From positions 32,656 through 43,790 of the forward strand of contig DIQZ01000014.1 of assembly GCA_002424305.1 (NCBI GenBank): 11,135 bases of DNA, read 5' to 3'. The first letter of the stretch is position 1. The number at the start of each line of letters is the position of its first letter. Under the pieces are notes generated by a model. The model was not told where the DNA came from, made no database searches, and saw only the letters and a program-made list of their open reading frames with translations. The position numbers and the translations under genes are program-made. Positions 1-6,551 of the stretch are shown here, piece after piece. The stretch is from Firmicutes bacterium UBA5449 (GTDB lineage: Bacteria > Bacillota > SHA-98 > UBA4971).

Positions 1-2895
1 CCTTGTTCTTACCTCAGCTATGTTCTCCTTGGACCGCTCTTCTCCCCTCCGCAACCGAACAGCTGCCCTCACCGCAGCTGTCTCCGCAGAGATCAAAGCC
101 TCCCTAACGGTAATCGGCGCCCTGGCTGTTCCACATACGTACACACCCGATGTGAGAAAGTCTGTAGGCTGCACTTTTGAGTTGGCTTCCACATAGAAGC
201 CATATGGGTCAGAATCTATCCCCAACCCCCGAACCAGATCGGTATCTGCCTCCCCTCTCACCCCGACCGAAAGCGCCACAATATCCGCCTGGATATGAAC
301 GAGTTCACCCAGGCCTTCATCATGAACTTCCACCACAAGTGAGCTGCCGTTTGAGCCGGGCAAGACTTGGGGAGTGATATTCTCCGGATACCTTACGAAT
401 ACTACACCCATATCTCTCGCCTGTTCGTAAAAGAGCTCACTGAATCCCGGAGCCCTAATATCCCGATGCAGGACATATATCTCTGTTTCAGGGCGGGACG
501 TCTTCAGACGAATCGCATTCTTCAGCGCCTGCAAGCAACATACCCGGCTGCAATAAGGTCTTTCTGTGTCACGGGAGCCTGCACACTGTATCATTACGAC
601 ACTGTCCATGTCGCTCGGCAAGTCCTCTAAAATAACGCCGGCTTGATCTAACTTTGCCTCCAACTCCGTCTGTGTGACAATCCCTGTGGAGATGTCGTGT
701 CCGAATGATTTCGGAGCTTCCGCCTCACTACCGCCGGTAGCCAGAATCACCGCTCCAACCCGGGTATCTTGAGTACAGTTCTTTGAATCGTTCCGACAAT
801 TTTCCATCGTCGCGCAAAACCCACCGTCAACAGGAGATATGCTGCAAATTTCGGATGACACATGTACTTCAATCCTCGGATCTTCGCGGATTTCTTTCTC
901 AAGTCTATGGCTCAGCGCTTGGACATCCATACCCTCCAGAGACCTAGTCATGGCCTTTGCTCTACCCCCGAGCACAGGTTGCTTCTCAACCAGATGCACG
1001 TCATGGCCTAGGTCTGCTAACGCTTTCGCAGCCCGCATTCCTGCGATACCCCCGCCAACCACCAACGCACCTTCCAAGACAGGCCTGGTCTTCTCAGAAA
1101 GCGGTCTTGCATGCCTCACCTGTTCTATTGCTATTGCCACAAGCTCCAAGGCTTTTTCTGTAACGGAATCATCCTCCAAATGTACCCATGCGCACTGTTC
1201 ACGGATGTTTGCAACCTCCAAGAGTCCTTTCCCTATCCCAATCTCTGAAAGCTTATCCCCTAGAATCAATGTAACATCTCTTGGCGAACATGCAGCTACC
1301 ACCAACTTTTTAATGACGTCTTTCTGAATAGAAGCCTGTAGTGCCTCAACACCTGACTGCATACACAAATCCGGAATATCCATTACAGTTACAACTCCGT
1401 CTTGTTCCCTTGACCACTCAATGATCTTGTCAATATCCAGACAATCCATGGACGAAGAACACCTGCATACAAAAACACCGATTCTCTCGTCATCCTGTAG
1501 TGGTTCGTGCTTTGACTCCGGCGGATATTGAGATTCAGAGCAAGGCTCTACTGCAGATTGTGGGACGACAGGAAGCGGGTTTGCAGGGCTATCAGCAAGC
1601 GCATCCCTTAAGGCGTGAAAAGCGCATGCCCCGGACCACATGACTGCAGTTGGAATATCCTGCGGTTCAACACCTCCGCCACATACGTATATGCCTTCCC
1701 TGTCAGTGACAACGGGGGATGCGGTATCGGTTACGCCTGCACCGAGATATCCAAACAGTCCCTTCTCAATCCCTAACACTTGTGACAATTCATCTATCCC
1801 GTCAGACGGAGTAAAGCCTGTTGAAAGAACAGCCAAATCAAATTCTTCTGTGGAGACTATCCCCTCGAGTTCCACCGGAATATACACATGTCCGTCCGCA
1901 GGCTCGATACATGAGACTCTGCATGAGACAAACTCTACCCCCAAAGCCTTAGCCTTTTCGTAGTACTCCTCGAACCCTTTCCCACATGCCCTTACATCCA
2001 TGAAAAAGACCTTCACGACTGCATCAGGTATAAGCTCCTTGACTCTCATGGCATCCTTAATCGCGTACATGCAACATACAGATGAACAATACGGGATCTC
2101 ACCTACCCTGTCCCGAGAGCCCACACACTGGACAAAAGCGACCCTTCTTGGAATTTCACGGTCAGACGGGCGAATGAGCCTACCCCCGGTAGGGCCGGAC
2201 GGACTCATGAGTCGTTCCAGCTCGAGACAGGTGATAACATTTTTGGTTCTCCCATATCCGTATTCCAGACGGGTTCCGGGGTCGTAATGACCCAAGCCAG
2301 GGCCGGCAATTACAGCCCTTACTGAAACCACAACATCGCCAGGTTCGGCATCAAGATCAATAGCATTCCTTTCGCACACCTCTACACATTTTCCGCATCT
2401 GTCACAGGCATCTTCATCCAGAGCAAATACTCCCGGGAGACTCCTGACCCCCGGTCGGTATATGGCTTTATGAGGAAGCAGGCCTGTGTGGGCAGGCACA
2501 CCTACTTCGATGGGACAGACTGCTTCACATTTCCCGCAAGAATCACACAGCGCCTTCAGGACGTACTCGCCTTTTTGCGCCACGGTAACGATAAAATCCC
2601 CTACTTGCCCTTGTACGCTCTTTATACGGCTATTGGTCATAAGCGTTATCAAAGGATGCCTCTCAACCTCTATCATTGGGCAGTAGGCTTGCTCGGTGAC
2701 TGCCATCTGACAGACCCCGCAGCTCGCATTTGGGAATGTCCTGTCCAGTAAGGAGAAGATCCCCCCGCATGTAGGGGCGGAGTCTACAAGAAATACCTTA
2801 ACCCCTGCCTCAGCCAGTACCAGCGAGGCATGCATTCCGGCTATTCCGCCTCCCACAACCAATACAGCGCTTTCGTTACGGTCTACTTCCAGCAT
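1..2895 (-). CDS. Tandem-fused HdrA-like FAD/iron-sulfur oxidoreductase (C-terminus cut by window edge)
   Basis: I translated the minus strand from the ATG at 2895; the frame stays open for 965 codons to base 1, so the protein is incomplete. It holds two HdrA-type modules. Module 1 (about residues 10-435) starts directly with an FAD Rossmann motif GGGIAG (15-20), has a CGVC pair (59-62), two ferredoxin motifs (C117/120/123/127 and C164/167/170/174) and the HdrA signature QCVGSRD with YCSSVCC (256-275). After a Pro-rich linker, module 2 (about 470-965) begins with an HdrA N-terminal domain (IGVFVCRC, C477/479, C511, C536, C568), then GGGIAG (614-619), and QCAGSRD with YCSRVCC (770-787), but lacks the inserted ferredoxin motifs and the CxxC after the flavin motif. 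Family knowledge: HdrA binds FAD and several [4Fe-4S] clusters and can bifurcate electrons. It lies 29 bases after hdrA; the ribosome site (GTGAG, 7 bases upstream) is weak. A start at Met21 would destroy the flavin site. The missing end probably carries C-terminal ferredoxin motifs (inference). Confidence 0.92.
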   Translation of the reverse strand, partial: MLEVDRNESAVLVVGGGIAGMHASLVLAEAGVKVFLVDSAPTCGGIFSLLDRTFPNASCGVCQMAVTEQAYCPMIEVERHPLITLMTNSRIKSVQGQVGDFIVTVAQKGEYVLKALCDSCGKCEAVCPIEVGVPAHTGLLPHKAIYRPGVRSLPGVFALDEDACDRCGKCVEVCERNAIDLDAEPGDVVVSVRAVIAGPGLGHYDPGTRLEYGYGRTKNVITCLELERLMSPSGPTGGRLIRPSDREIPRRVAFVQCVGSRDRVGEIPYCSSVCCMYAIKDAMRVKELIPDAVVKVFFMDVRACGKGFEEYYEKAKALGVEFVSCRVSCIEPADGHVYIPVELEGIVSTEEFDLAVLSTGFTPSDGIDELSQVLGIEKGLFGYLGAGVTDTASPVVTDREGIYVCGGGVEPQDIPTAVMWSGACAFHALRDALADSPANPLPVVPQSAVEPCSESQYPPESKHEPLQDDERIGVFVCRCSSSMDCLDIDKIIEWSREQDGVVTVMDIPDLCMQSGVEALQASIQKDVIKKLVVAACSPRDVTLILGDKLSEIGIGKGLLEVANIREQCAWVHLEDDSVTEKALELVAIAIEQVRHARPLSEKTRPVLEGALVVGGGIAGMRAAKALADLGHDVHLVEKQPVLGGRAKAMTRSLEGMDVQALSHRLEKEIREDPRIEVHVSSEICSISPVDGGFCATMENCRNDSKNCTQDTRVGAVILATGGSEAEAPKSFGHDISTGIVTQTELEAKLDQAGVILEDLPSDMDSVVMIQCAGSRDTERPYCSRVCCLQALKNAIRLKTSRPETEIYVLHRDIRAPGFSELFYEQARDMGVVFVRYPENITPQVLPGSNGSSLVVEVHDEGLGELVHIQADIVALSVGVRGEADTDLVRGLGIDSDPYGFYVEANSKVQPTDFLTSGVYVCGTARAPITVREALISAETAAVRAAVRLRRGEERSKENIAEVRTR

Positions 2896-2924
2896 AACTC
2901 AGCTCACACCCTTGCTCGAGCAGG

Positions 2925-4871
2925 TTATATCACAGCATCTATCATGGACATTACCTGAGACAACTCCATGTTCCTCTGGCACGTAGCACCACTTGGGCAG
3001 GCAACTTGACAAGCACCGCATCCCTCACAAAGGACTTCGTTCACTACAGCAAGACGGCGTCGTATGTCAAGAGTTCTTGCATCGTAAGCGCAAGCTTCTA
3101 CACATAACCCACAACCTGTGCACAGTTCCTCATCTACAACAGCGATTTCAGGTGAATGGGACAGCGTATCAGATGAAAACAGTGCAAGGACTTTTGCTGC
3201 GGCAGAACCTGCCTGTGTCACTGAATCCGGAATATCCTTGGGTGCTTGGGCGCACCCGGCAATGTAAATACCTCTCGTGAGGCTCTCAACAGGCCGCAAC
3301 TTCGGATGGGCTTCAGACAAGAAACCCCATTCATCCGTAGAAATTTTGAGAAGTCTGCAAAGCTCCGTTTGACCGCGAGACGGAACAATCGCAGTAGCCA
3401 AGACCACCATATCCGCGCGGATCTCAACTTTCTTGTTTGAAAGCGTATCAACACCAAACACCGTTATCTTACCGTCTTCCTCAAAAACCCTGGAAACTCT
3501 GCCCCTGAGGTAAAGCACACCTTCTTCCTCTGTTGCACGCTGCACGAACTCCTCGTATCCCTTACCACCGGCTCGAATATCCATGTAAAACACATATGGT
3601 TGCCCGTCCGGTACTTTGTGCTTATAGAGTCGGGCATGCTTTGCCGTGTACATGCAGCAGATCTTTGAACAATACGGGTACCCGTTTTCTTGATCCCGTG
3701 ACCCGACACACTGGATAAACACGACCTCCTTAGGTGTTTTCCCATCAGAAGGGCGCCTGATTTCGCCTTGAGTCGGGCCGGAAGCCGAGTTCAGCCTTTC
3801 AAATTCAAGACCGTCTATTACGTCGCTGAATACTCCGTATCCGTATTCTCCTACTTCAGTCTTGGGATGAAGATCATAGCCTGTAGCAACAACCACTGCG
3901 CCCACTTTCCGGTCAATAAAGGTATCCTCTTGTTCAAAGTTGATTGCGCCCACCGGACACACTTTCTCACACACGCCGCACTTTCCTTGCGTAAAATGCC
4001 TGCACGCTTCAGGATTTATCACAGGTCTATTGGGTACAGCCTGGGGGAATGCGATAGAGATCGCCTTTGTAGTTGCAAGCCCTAACTCAAACCCGGACTC
4101 AATCTTCTGAGGACACTTCTCCATGCAAAGTCCGCACCCGTTACATACATCCCAGTTAACATAGGTCGCCTTTCGCCTTATCGTCACGTCGAAGTTTCCC
4201 ACGTACCCGGATACTGCATGGATCTCGCTGTTCGTGAAGAGATCTATTTTTGGATGAGATCCGACTTCTGAGGATTTTGGTGTCAGGATGCATTGAGAAC
4301 AATCGAGAGTAGGAAATGTCTCTGAGAGTTGCGCCATGTGCCCGCCTATGTAGGGCAATCGCTCCACAAGGGTAACTTCACATCCGGCATCAGCTATATC
4401 CAAGGCAGCTTGCATCCCTGCAATACCGGCTCCGATTACCAATGCTTCTCCGGTAACAGGTACAGAGAGAGGTGATAGCGCTTGGTTTTTCCTGACCTTC
4501 TCAACGGATGCCCTGATAATCTCTAAAGCCTTCTCTGTGGCTTTCTCCGGCTCATCTCTGTGGGGCCAACTGCACTGTTCACGGATGTTCGCTATCTCGC
4601 ACCTAAACGGATTCAGACCGGCAGCTTCCACCGTTCTTCTAAAAGTAGTCTCATGCATAGCAGGAGAACATGCAGCAACCACTACACTGTCAAGGCTCAT
4701 ATCGCGTATGGCGTCCTTAATCCGCATCTGACCCGGGTCAGAACACATATACCGATAATCGGTGACAAATCCCGGATTATCATGGCGGGAGATTTCCTCC
4801 ATGACCCCGGGGATATCAACAACTCCGCCTATATTCAGGCCACAGTGGCAGACAAATACGCCGATTTTCAT
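2925..4871 (-). CDS. hdrA: Heterodisulfide reductase-type subunit A (HdrA), flavin electron-bifurcating subunit
   Basis: A 648-residue protein of normal full HdrA length. Order of parts: N-terminal HdrA domain with conserved cysteines (C8, C10, C43, C68, C100); FAD-binding GAGIAG (147-152); the HdrA-specific TFPTLDCSQC segment (C191, C194); an inserted ferredoxin domain with C243/246/249/253 and the HdrA-type spacing C290-x7-C298/301/305; the signature IQCVGSRD with YCSKICC (386-406); and a C-terminal ferredoxin pair, C584/587/590/594 and C615/618/621/625. In methanogens HdrA carries FAD and six [4Fe-4S] clusters and splits electrons between ferredoxin and the HdrBC disulfide site; bacterial relatives do comparable flavin-based bifurcation or confurcation with other partners. 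The ATG overlaps the hdrB stop by four bases (ATGA), with GAGGG six bases upstream, so translation is probably coupled to hdrB. No internal stop or missing cysteine motif was seen. The assignment is secure; the physiological electron donor and acceptor cannot be told from this window. Confidence 0.95.
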   Translation of the reverse strand: MKIGVFVCHCGLNIGGVVDIPGVMEEISRHDNPGFVTDYRYMCSDPGQMRIKDAIRDMSLDSVVVAACSPAMHETTFRRTVEAAGLNPFRCEIANIREQCSWPHRDEPEKATEKALEIIRASVEKVRKNQALSPLSVPVTGEALVIGAGIAGMQAALDIADAGCEVTLVERLPYIGGHMAQLSETFPTLDCSQCILTPKSSEVGSHPKIDLFTNSEIHAVSGYVGNFDVTIRRKATYVNWDVCNGCGLCMEKCPQKIESGFELGLATTKAISIAFPQAVPNRPVINPEACRHFTQGKCGVCEKVCPVGAINFEQEDTFIDRKVGAVVVATGYDLHPKTEVGEYGYGVFSDVIDGLEFERLNSASGPTQGEIRRPSDGKTPKEVVFIQCVGSRDQENGYPYCSKICCMYTAKHARLYKHKVPDGQPYVFYMDIRAGGKGYEEFVQRATEEEGVLYLRGRVSRVFEEDGKITVFGVDTLSNKKVEIRADMVVLATAIVPSRGQTELCRLLKISTDEWGFLSEAHPKLRPVESLTRGIYIAGCAQAPKDIPDSVTQAGSAAAKVLALFSSDTLSHSPEIAVVDEELCTGCGLCVEACAYDARTLDIRRRLAVVNEVLCEGCGACQVACPSGATCQRNMELSQVMSMIDAVI

Positions 4872-5749
4872 GTCGCGCCCTCACATCCCCCCACCCCGGC
4901 AGACCGGAATACCGGCCCCGGGGGAACTAGGTGTCCGTCAAACTGCAACACTTCTTCGCCGAATCCAAGCGCCATAGCTAAGAGCTGGGTAAAATACACA
5001 ACCGGAACAGCGTTTTCTCCTCTTTCTACATCCCCGGATTGCACATAATCTAAGTTGAATTGACATAGGGGACAACTTGTGACAATTGCCCGCGCGCCTC
5101 GGGATTTGGCTGACTCCACAATAAGCCTGCTGGGACTTGCAGTAGGCTCTCCAGGTTGAAGCACCACATAACTCCCACAACATTCTGTCTTATAAGGATG
5201 ATCCACAGGGCTGCAGCCAAGAGCGAAAAGCAAGTCTTCCAGTATTCTTGGAGCCTCAGGATCATCGAATCCTACTTCTTCAGGGGGACGAAGTAGAAGG
5301 CATCCATAGTACGCTGCAACGGGAAACCCACTGAAGGGTTTGACAATCTTTTCGGCGAGCGACGCAAACCCTATTTCGTCTCTCAAGATTTCGAGGAGAT
5401 GAAGGATTTCCAAATCCCCGAAATAATCCTCTTCAATAAAAGTGCACACTTTGTTGCGCTTGTCGAGGTCTTCACGTAGCACGTGATTCGTTCGTTTGAG
5501 CACGTTATAGCAGGCTGAACACAAAGTAGTAAGCTTGCGCCCTGCCTTTTTAGCTGCAGCAAGGGTGCGAGCAGGTGATACAAGCGGGAAGGAATTGTCA
5601 ATTTGGAGGGGAAAAGTAGCACCACAGCACTGCCATTCTTCGAGTTCCTCCAGGTACACACCTAAAACCTTACAAGAAGCAAGGGCCGATGAATCAAACC
5701 CCTTTGCCTTAGCCCGAAGTGTACAGCCGGGGAAATACGAGTAAACCAC
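4868..5749 (-). CDS. hdrB: Heterodisulfide reductase-type subunit B (HdrB), two CCG domains
   Basis: A 293-residue protein with two CCG (cysteine-rich) domains. The first has C9 (PGCT), C41-C42-G43 and C77-x2-C80; the second has C150 (YYGC), C190-C191-G192 and C226-x2-C229. In methanogen HdrB these ten cysteines hold two non-cubane [4Fe-4S] clusters where the CoM-S-S-CoB disulfide is reduced. The same fold occurs in bacterial HdrB-like subunits such as those of class II benzoyl-CoA reductase complexes, so the substrate here is open. The start is GTG at 5749, preceded by GGAGG ten bases upstream and by an in-frame stop, which leaves little choice. It follows hdrC after 77 bases and overlaps hdrA by four. 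The last 20 or so residues (Pro/Gly-rich) lie beyond the second domain and their DNA can form a GC-rich hairpin. All expected cluster ligands are present, so it looks functional. Confidence 0.95.
   Translation of the reverse strand: MVYSYFPGCTLRAKAKGFDSSALASCKVLGVYLEELEEWQCCGATFPLQIDNSFPLVSPARTLAAAKKAGRKLTTLCSACYNVLKRTNHVLREDLDKRNKVCTFIEEDYFGDLEILHLLEILRDEIGFASLAEKIVKPFSGFPVAAYYGCLLLRPPEEVGFDDPEAPRILEDLLFALGCSPVDHPYKTECCGSYVVLQPGEPTASPSRLIVESAKSRGARAIVTSCPLCQFNLDYVQSGDVERGENAVPVVYFTQLLAMALGFGEEVLQFDGHLVPPGPVFRSAGVGGCEGAT
4894..4923 (-). other. GC-rich hairpin at the hdrB/hdrA junction
   Basis: Bases 4894-4899 (CCCCGG) pair with 4918-4923 (CCGGGG), and inside them CCGG (4904-4907) pairs with CCGG (4912-4915) around a four-base loop. 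It lies within the 3' end of hdrB, with its base about 22 bases before the hdrA ATG and just upstream of the GAGGG ribosome site. It may influence mRNA processing or hdrA translation; it could also be a by-product of Pro/Gly codons. There is no T-run, so it is not a terminator. Confidence 0.4.
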
Positions 5750-5769
5750 AAGAGTTCACCCTCCAGACT

Positions 5770-5791
5770 GCCGCAATAATCTCAAGGCGGC
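5770..5791 (-). other. Short stem-loop in the hdrC-hdrB spacer
   Basis: The 77-base spacer 5750-5826 holds no gene. In it GCCGC (5770-5774) can pair with GCGGC (5787-5791) around a 12-base loop, directly upstream of the hdrB ribosome site (GGAGG). Five base pairs is weak; a role in tuning hdrB translation is only possible. No terminator T-run follows, which fits hdrC and hdrB being on one transcript. Confidence 0.2.
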
Positions 5792-5826
5792 TTAGTTAGC
5801 AATCGAGTGTTCCGAAGGCTGATATG

Positions 5827-6225
5827 TTATGTGTATTTACGAAATGCTGCTACCAGAGCCTGTTCCGGGAGTATTTCCAGTAGTTCATAGGGAATGTCAG
5901 CGGGGTTCAGGCATCTGTCTCCCGGCCGCAGGAATGTTGATCTCAACGATTCCATAACGTTAGGGAGACTCATGCCCCTAGGACAACGAGTGCTGCAAGC
6001 AAGGCAAGATGCGCACACCCAGATGGTCTGTGAACGTAGGGCATCTTCTACCTGCCCTAGCTGCAAGAGTCGTATGACCTGGTGAGGAAGGAGATCCATC
6101 GCTGAGGTCATAGCGCACCCTGCAGAACACTTACCACACTGGTAACACGATAGAACCTCTTCCCCACTGATATCCTGGAGCTTGCGCTTATCCTCGGTAG
6201 CAATTATCTCTCGTGACAGCTTCAA
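5827..6225 (-). CDS. hdrC: Heterodisulfide reductase-type subunit C (HdrC), two [4Fe-4S] ferredoxin subunit
   Basis: A 132-residue protein with two [4Fe-4S] motifs: C27-x2-C30-x2-C33-x3-C37 and C71-x2-C74-x2-C77-x3-C81-P. The segment between them (LLPHQVIRLLQLGQ) is typical of HdrC. HdrC passes electrons between HdrA and the HdrB active site and works in the cytoplasm in soluble HdrABC complexes; no membrane segment is present here, unlike HdrE-linked forms. It is shorter than the methanogen subunit, but small HdrC proteins are normal in bacteria. The start is TTG at 6225: an AGAGGAG ribosome site lies nine bases upstream, an in-frame stop lies further up, and no ATG or GTG exists in that frame in between. 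It is the first gene of the hdrCBA block, 326 bases after the TRAP permease stop, so it may have its own promoter or be read through from the transporter genes. Confidence 0.93.
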   Translation of the reverse strand: MKLSREIIATEDKRKLQDISGEEVLSCYQCGKCSAGCAMTSAMDLLPHQVIRLLQLGQVEDALRSQTIWVCASCLACSTRCPRGMSLPNVMESLRSTFLRPGDRCLNPADIPYELLEILPEQALVAAFRKYT

Positions 6226-6234
6226 ACCCCATCG

Positions 6235-6241
6235 CTCCTCT
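6235..6241 (-). promoter_or_regulatory. Ribosome binding site deciding the TTG start of hdrC
   Basis: AGAGGAG on the minus strand, nine bases before the TTG codon at 6225-6223. A nearby ATG on this strand is in another frame, so the TTG is the only start that gives the complete HdrC with a properly spaced ribosome site. Confidence 0.7.
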
Positions 6242-6243
6242 AC

Positions 6244-6266
6244 TCTTAAGCCTACTTCTTAAGCCT
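6244..6266 (-). repeat. Two 10-base direct repeats just upstream of hdrC
   Basis: The word AGGCTTAAGA (minus strand) occurs at 6266-6257 and again at 6253-6244, exactly the same, with a three-base spacer, giving a 13-base period. The second copy ends three bases before the hdrC ribosome site. Each copy contains the palindrome CTTAAG. A regulator site or a leader RNA element is possible; a chance duplication cannot be excluded. Confidence 0.6.
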
Positions 6267-6364
6267 GGATCACAAAACTTGGTTTCTTGGCTCCAGCCGA
6301 TAACTCTCCCTTATTGACGTTTCCTTGACTTGAAGTTGAAAAGACAAAAGCCTGACCCCGGCAA

Positions 6365-6384
6365 AACCTGAGAATTCTCCGGTT
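6365..6384. repeat. 20-base imperfect palindrome centred on GAGAATTCTC
   Basis: Bases 6365-6374 mirror 6375-6384 with nine of ten pairs matching; only t6369/c6380 fails. The centre GAGAATTCTC is a perfect ten-base palindrome. With no loop it is better suited to binding a dimeric protein than to forming a hairpin. It sits about 140 bases upstream of hdrC. It could be an operator or part of a repeat remnant. Confidence 0.5.
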
Positions 6385-6551
6385 CGCCCATAGCCAGGCT
6401 AGATCAAAGGTATGAAATCCTAGGTCACAAGCGTTGAGTTTCATGCAAACTGACAGCCCTCACTTATATAGGAATACCATCAGTGAACATACCGTCAACC
6501 TCTTCGACAAAACCCCTTCAATTCCTTCAGTATCGCGTCAAGCCTTCTCCA

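Larger units (their letters stand above)
6226..6551. other. 326-base gap between TRAP permease and hdrC, palindrome-rich, no convincing gene
   Basis: No family-like protein was recognised in either strand. A 61-residue minus-strand frame (6444-6259) lacks a ribosome site and resembles nothing I know. The stretch holds a 20-base imperfect palindrome, a small TAGCC-A-GGCTA dyad (6391-6401), and the direct repeat in front of hdrC. No hairpin with a T-run follows the permease stop, so a terminator is not evident. A possible promoter for hdrC (TTGACG at 6498-6493, TATATA at 6470-6465, minus strand) has a spacer of 22 bases, too long to trust. The block around 6331-6360, reading AAGACAAAAGCCTGACCCC, reminds me of short dispersed repeats linked to REP-associated (RAYT) transposases; that is recollection, not verified. 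Confidence 0.5.

Noticed and set aside
839..1327. 162-residue plus-strand frame opposite the tandem HdrA gene, and similar frames elsewhere
   Set aside because: These are antisense shadows of the conserved minus-strand genes; their translations are Ser/Pro/Thr-rich without domains.
1..2895. Possibility that the left region is a pseudogene, since no complete ORF is seen there
   Set aside because: Reading the minus strand codon by codon from 2895 shows no stop or frameshift over 965 codons; the frame is just open at the window edge.
1..6225. Selenocysteine codons in the Hdr genes
   Set aside because: All expected cysteine positions are coded as Cys and no in-frame TGA interrupts any of the four Hdr reading frames.
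6259..6444. 61-residue minus-strand frame in the permease-hdrC gap
   Set aside because: It has no ribosome site, no recognisable domain, runs across palindromes and ends inside the direct repeat. It is more likely chance coding in a control or repeat region.
6465..6498. TTGACG/TATATA as an hdrC promoter
   Set aside because: The 22-base spacer is far from the usual 17, so the match is not better than chance.
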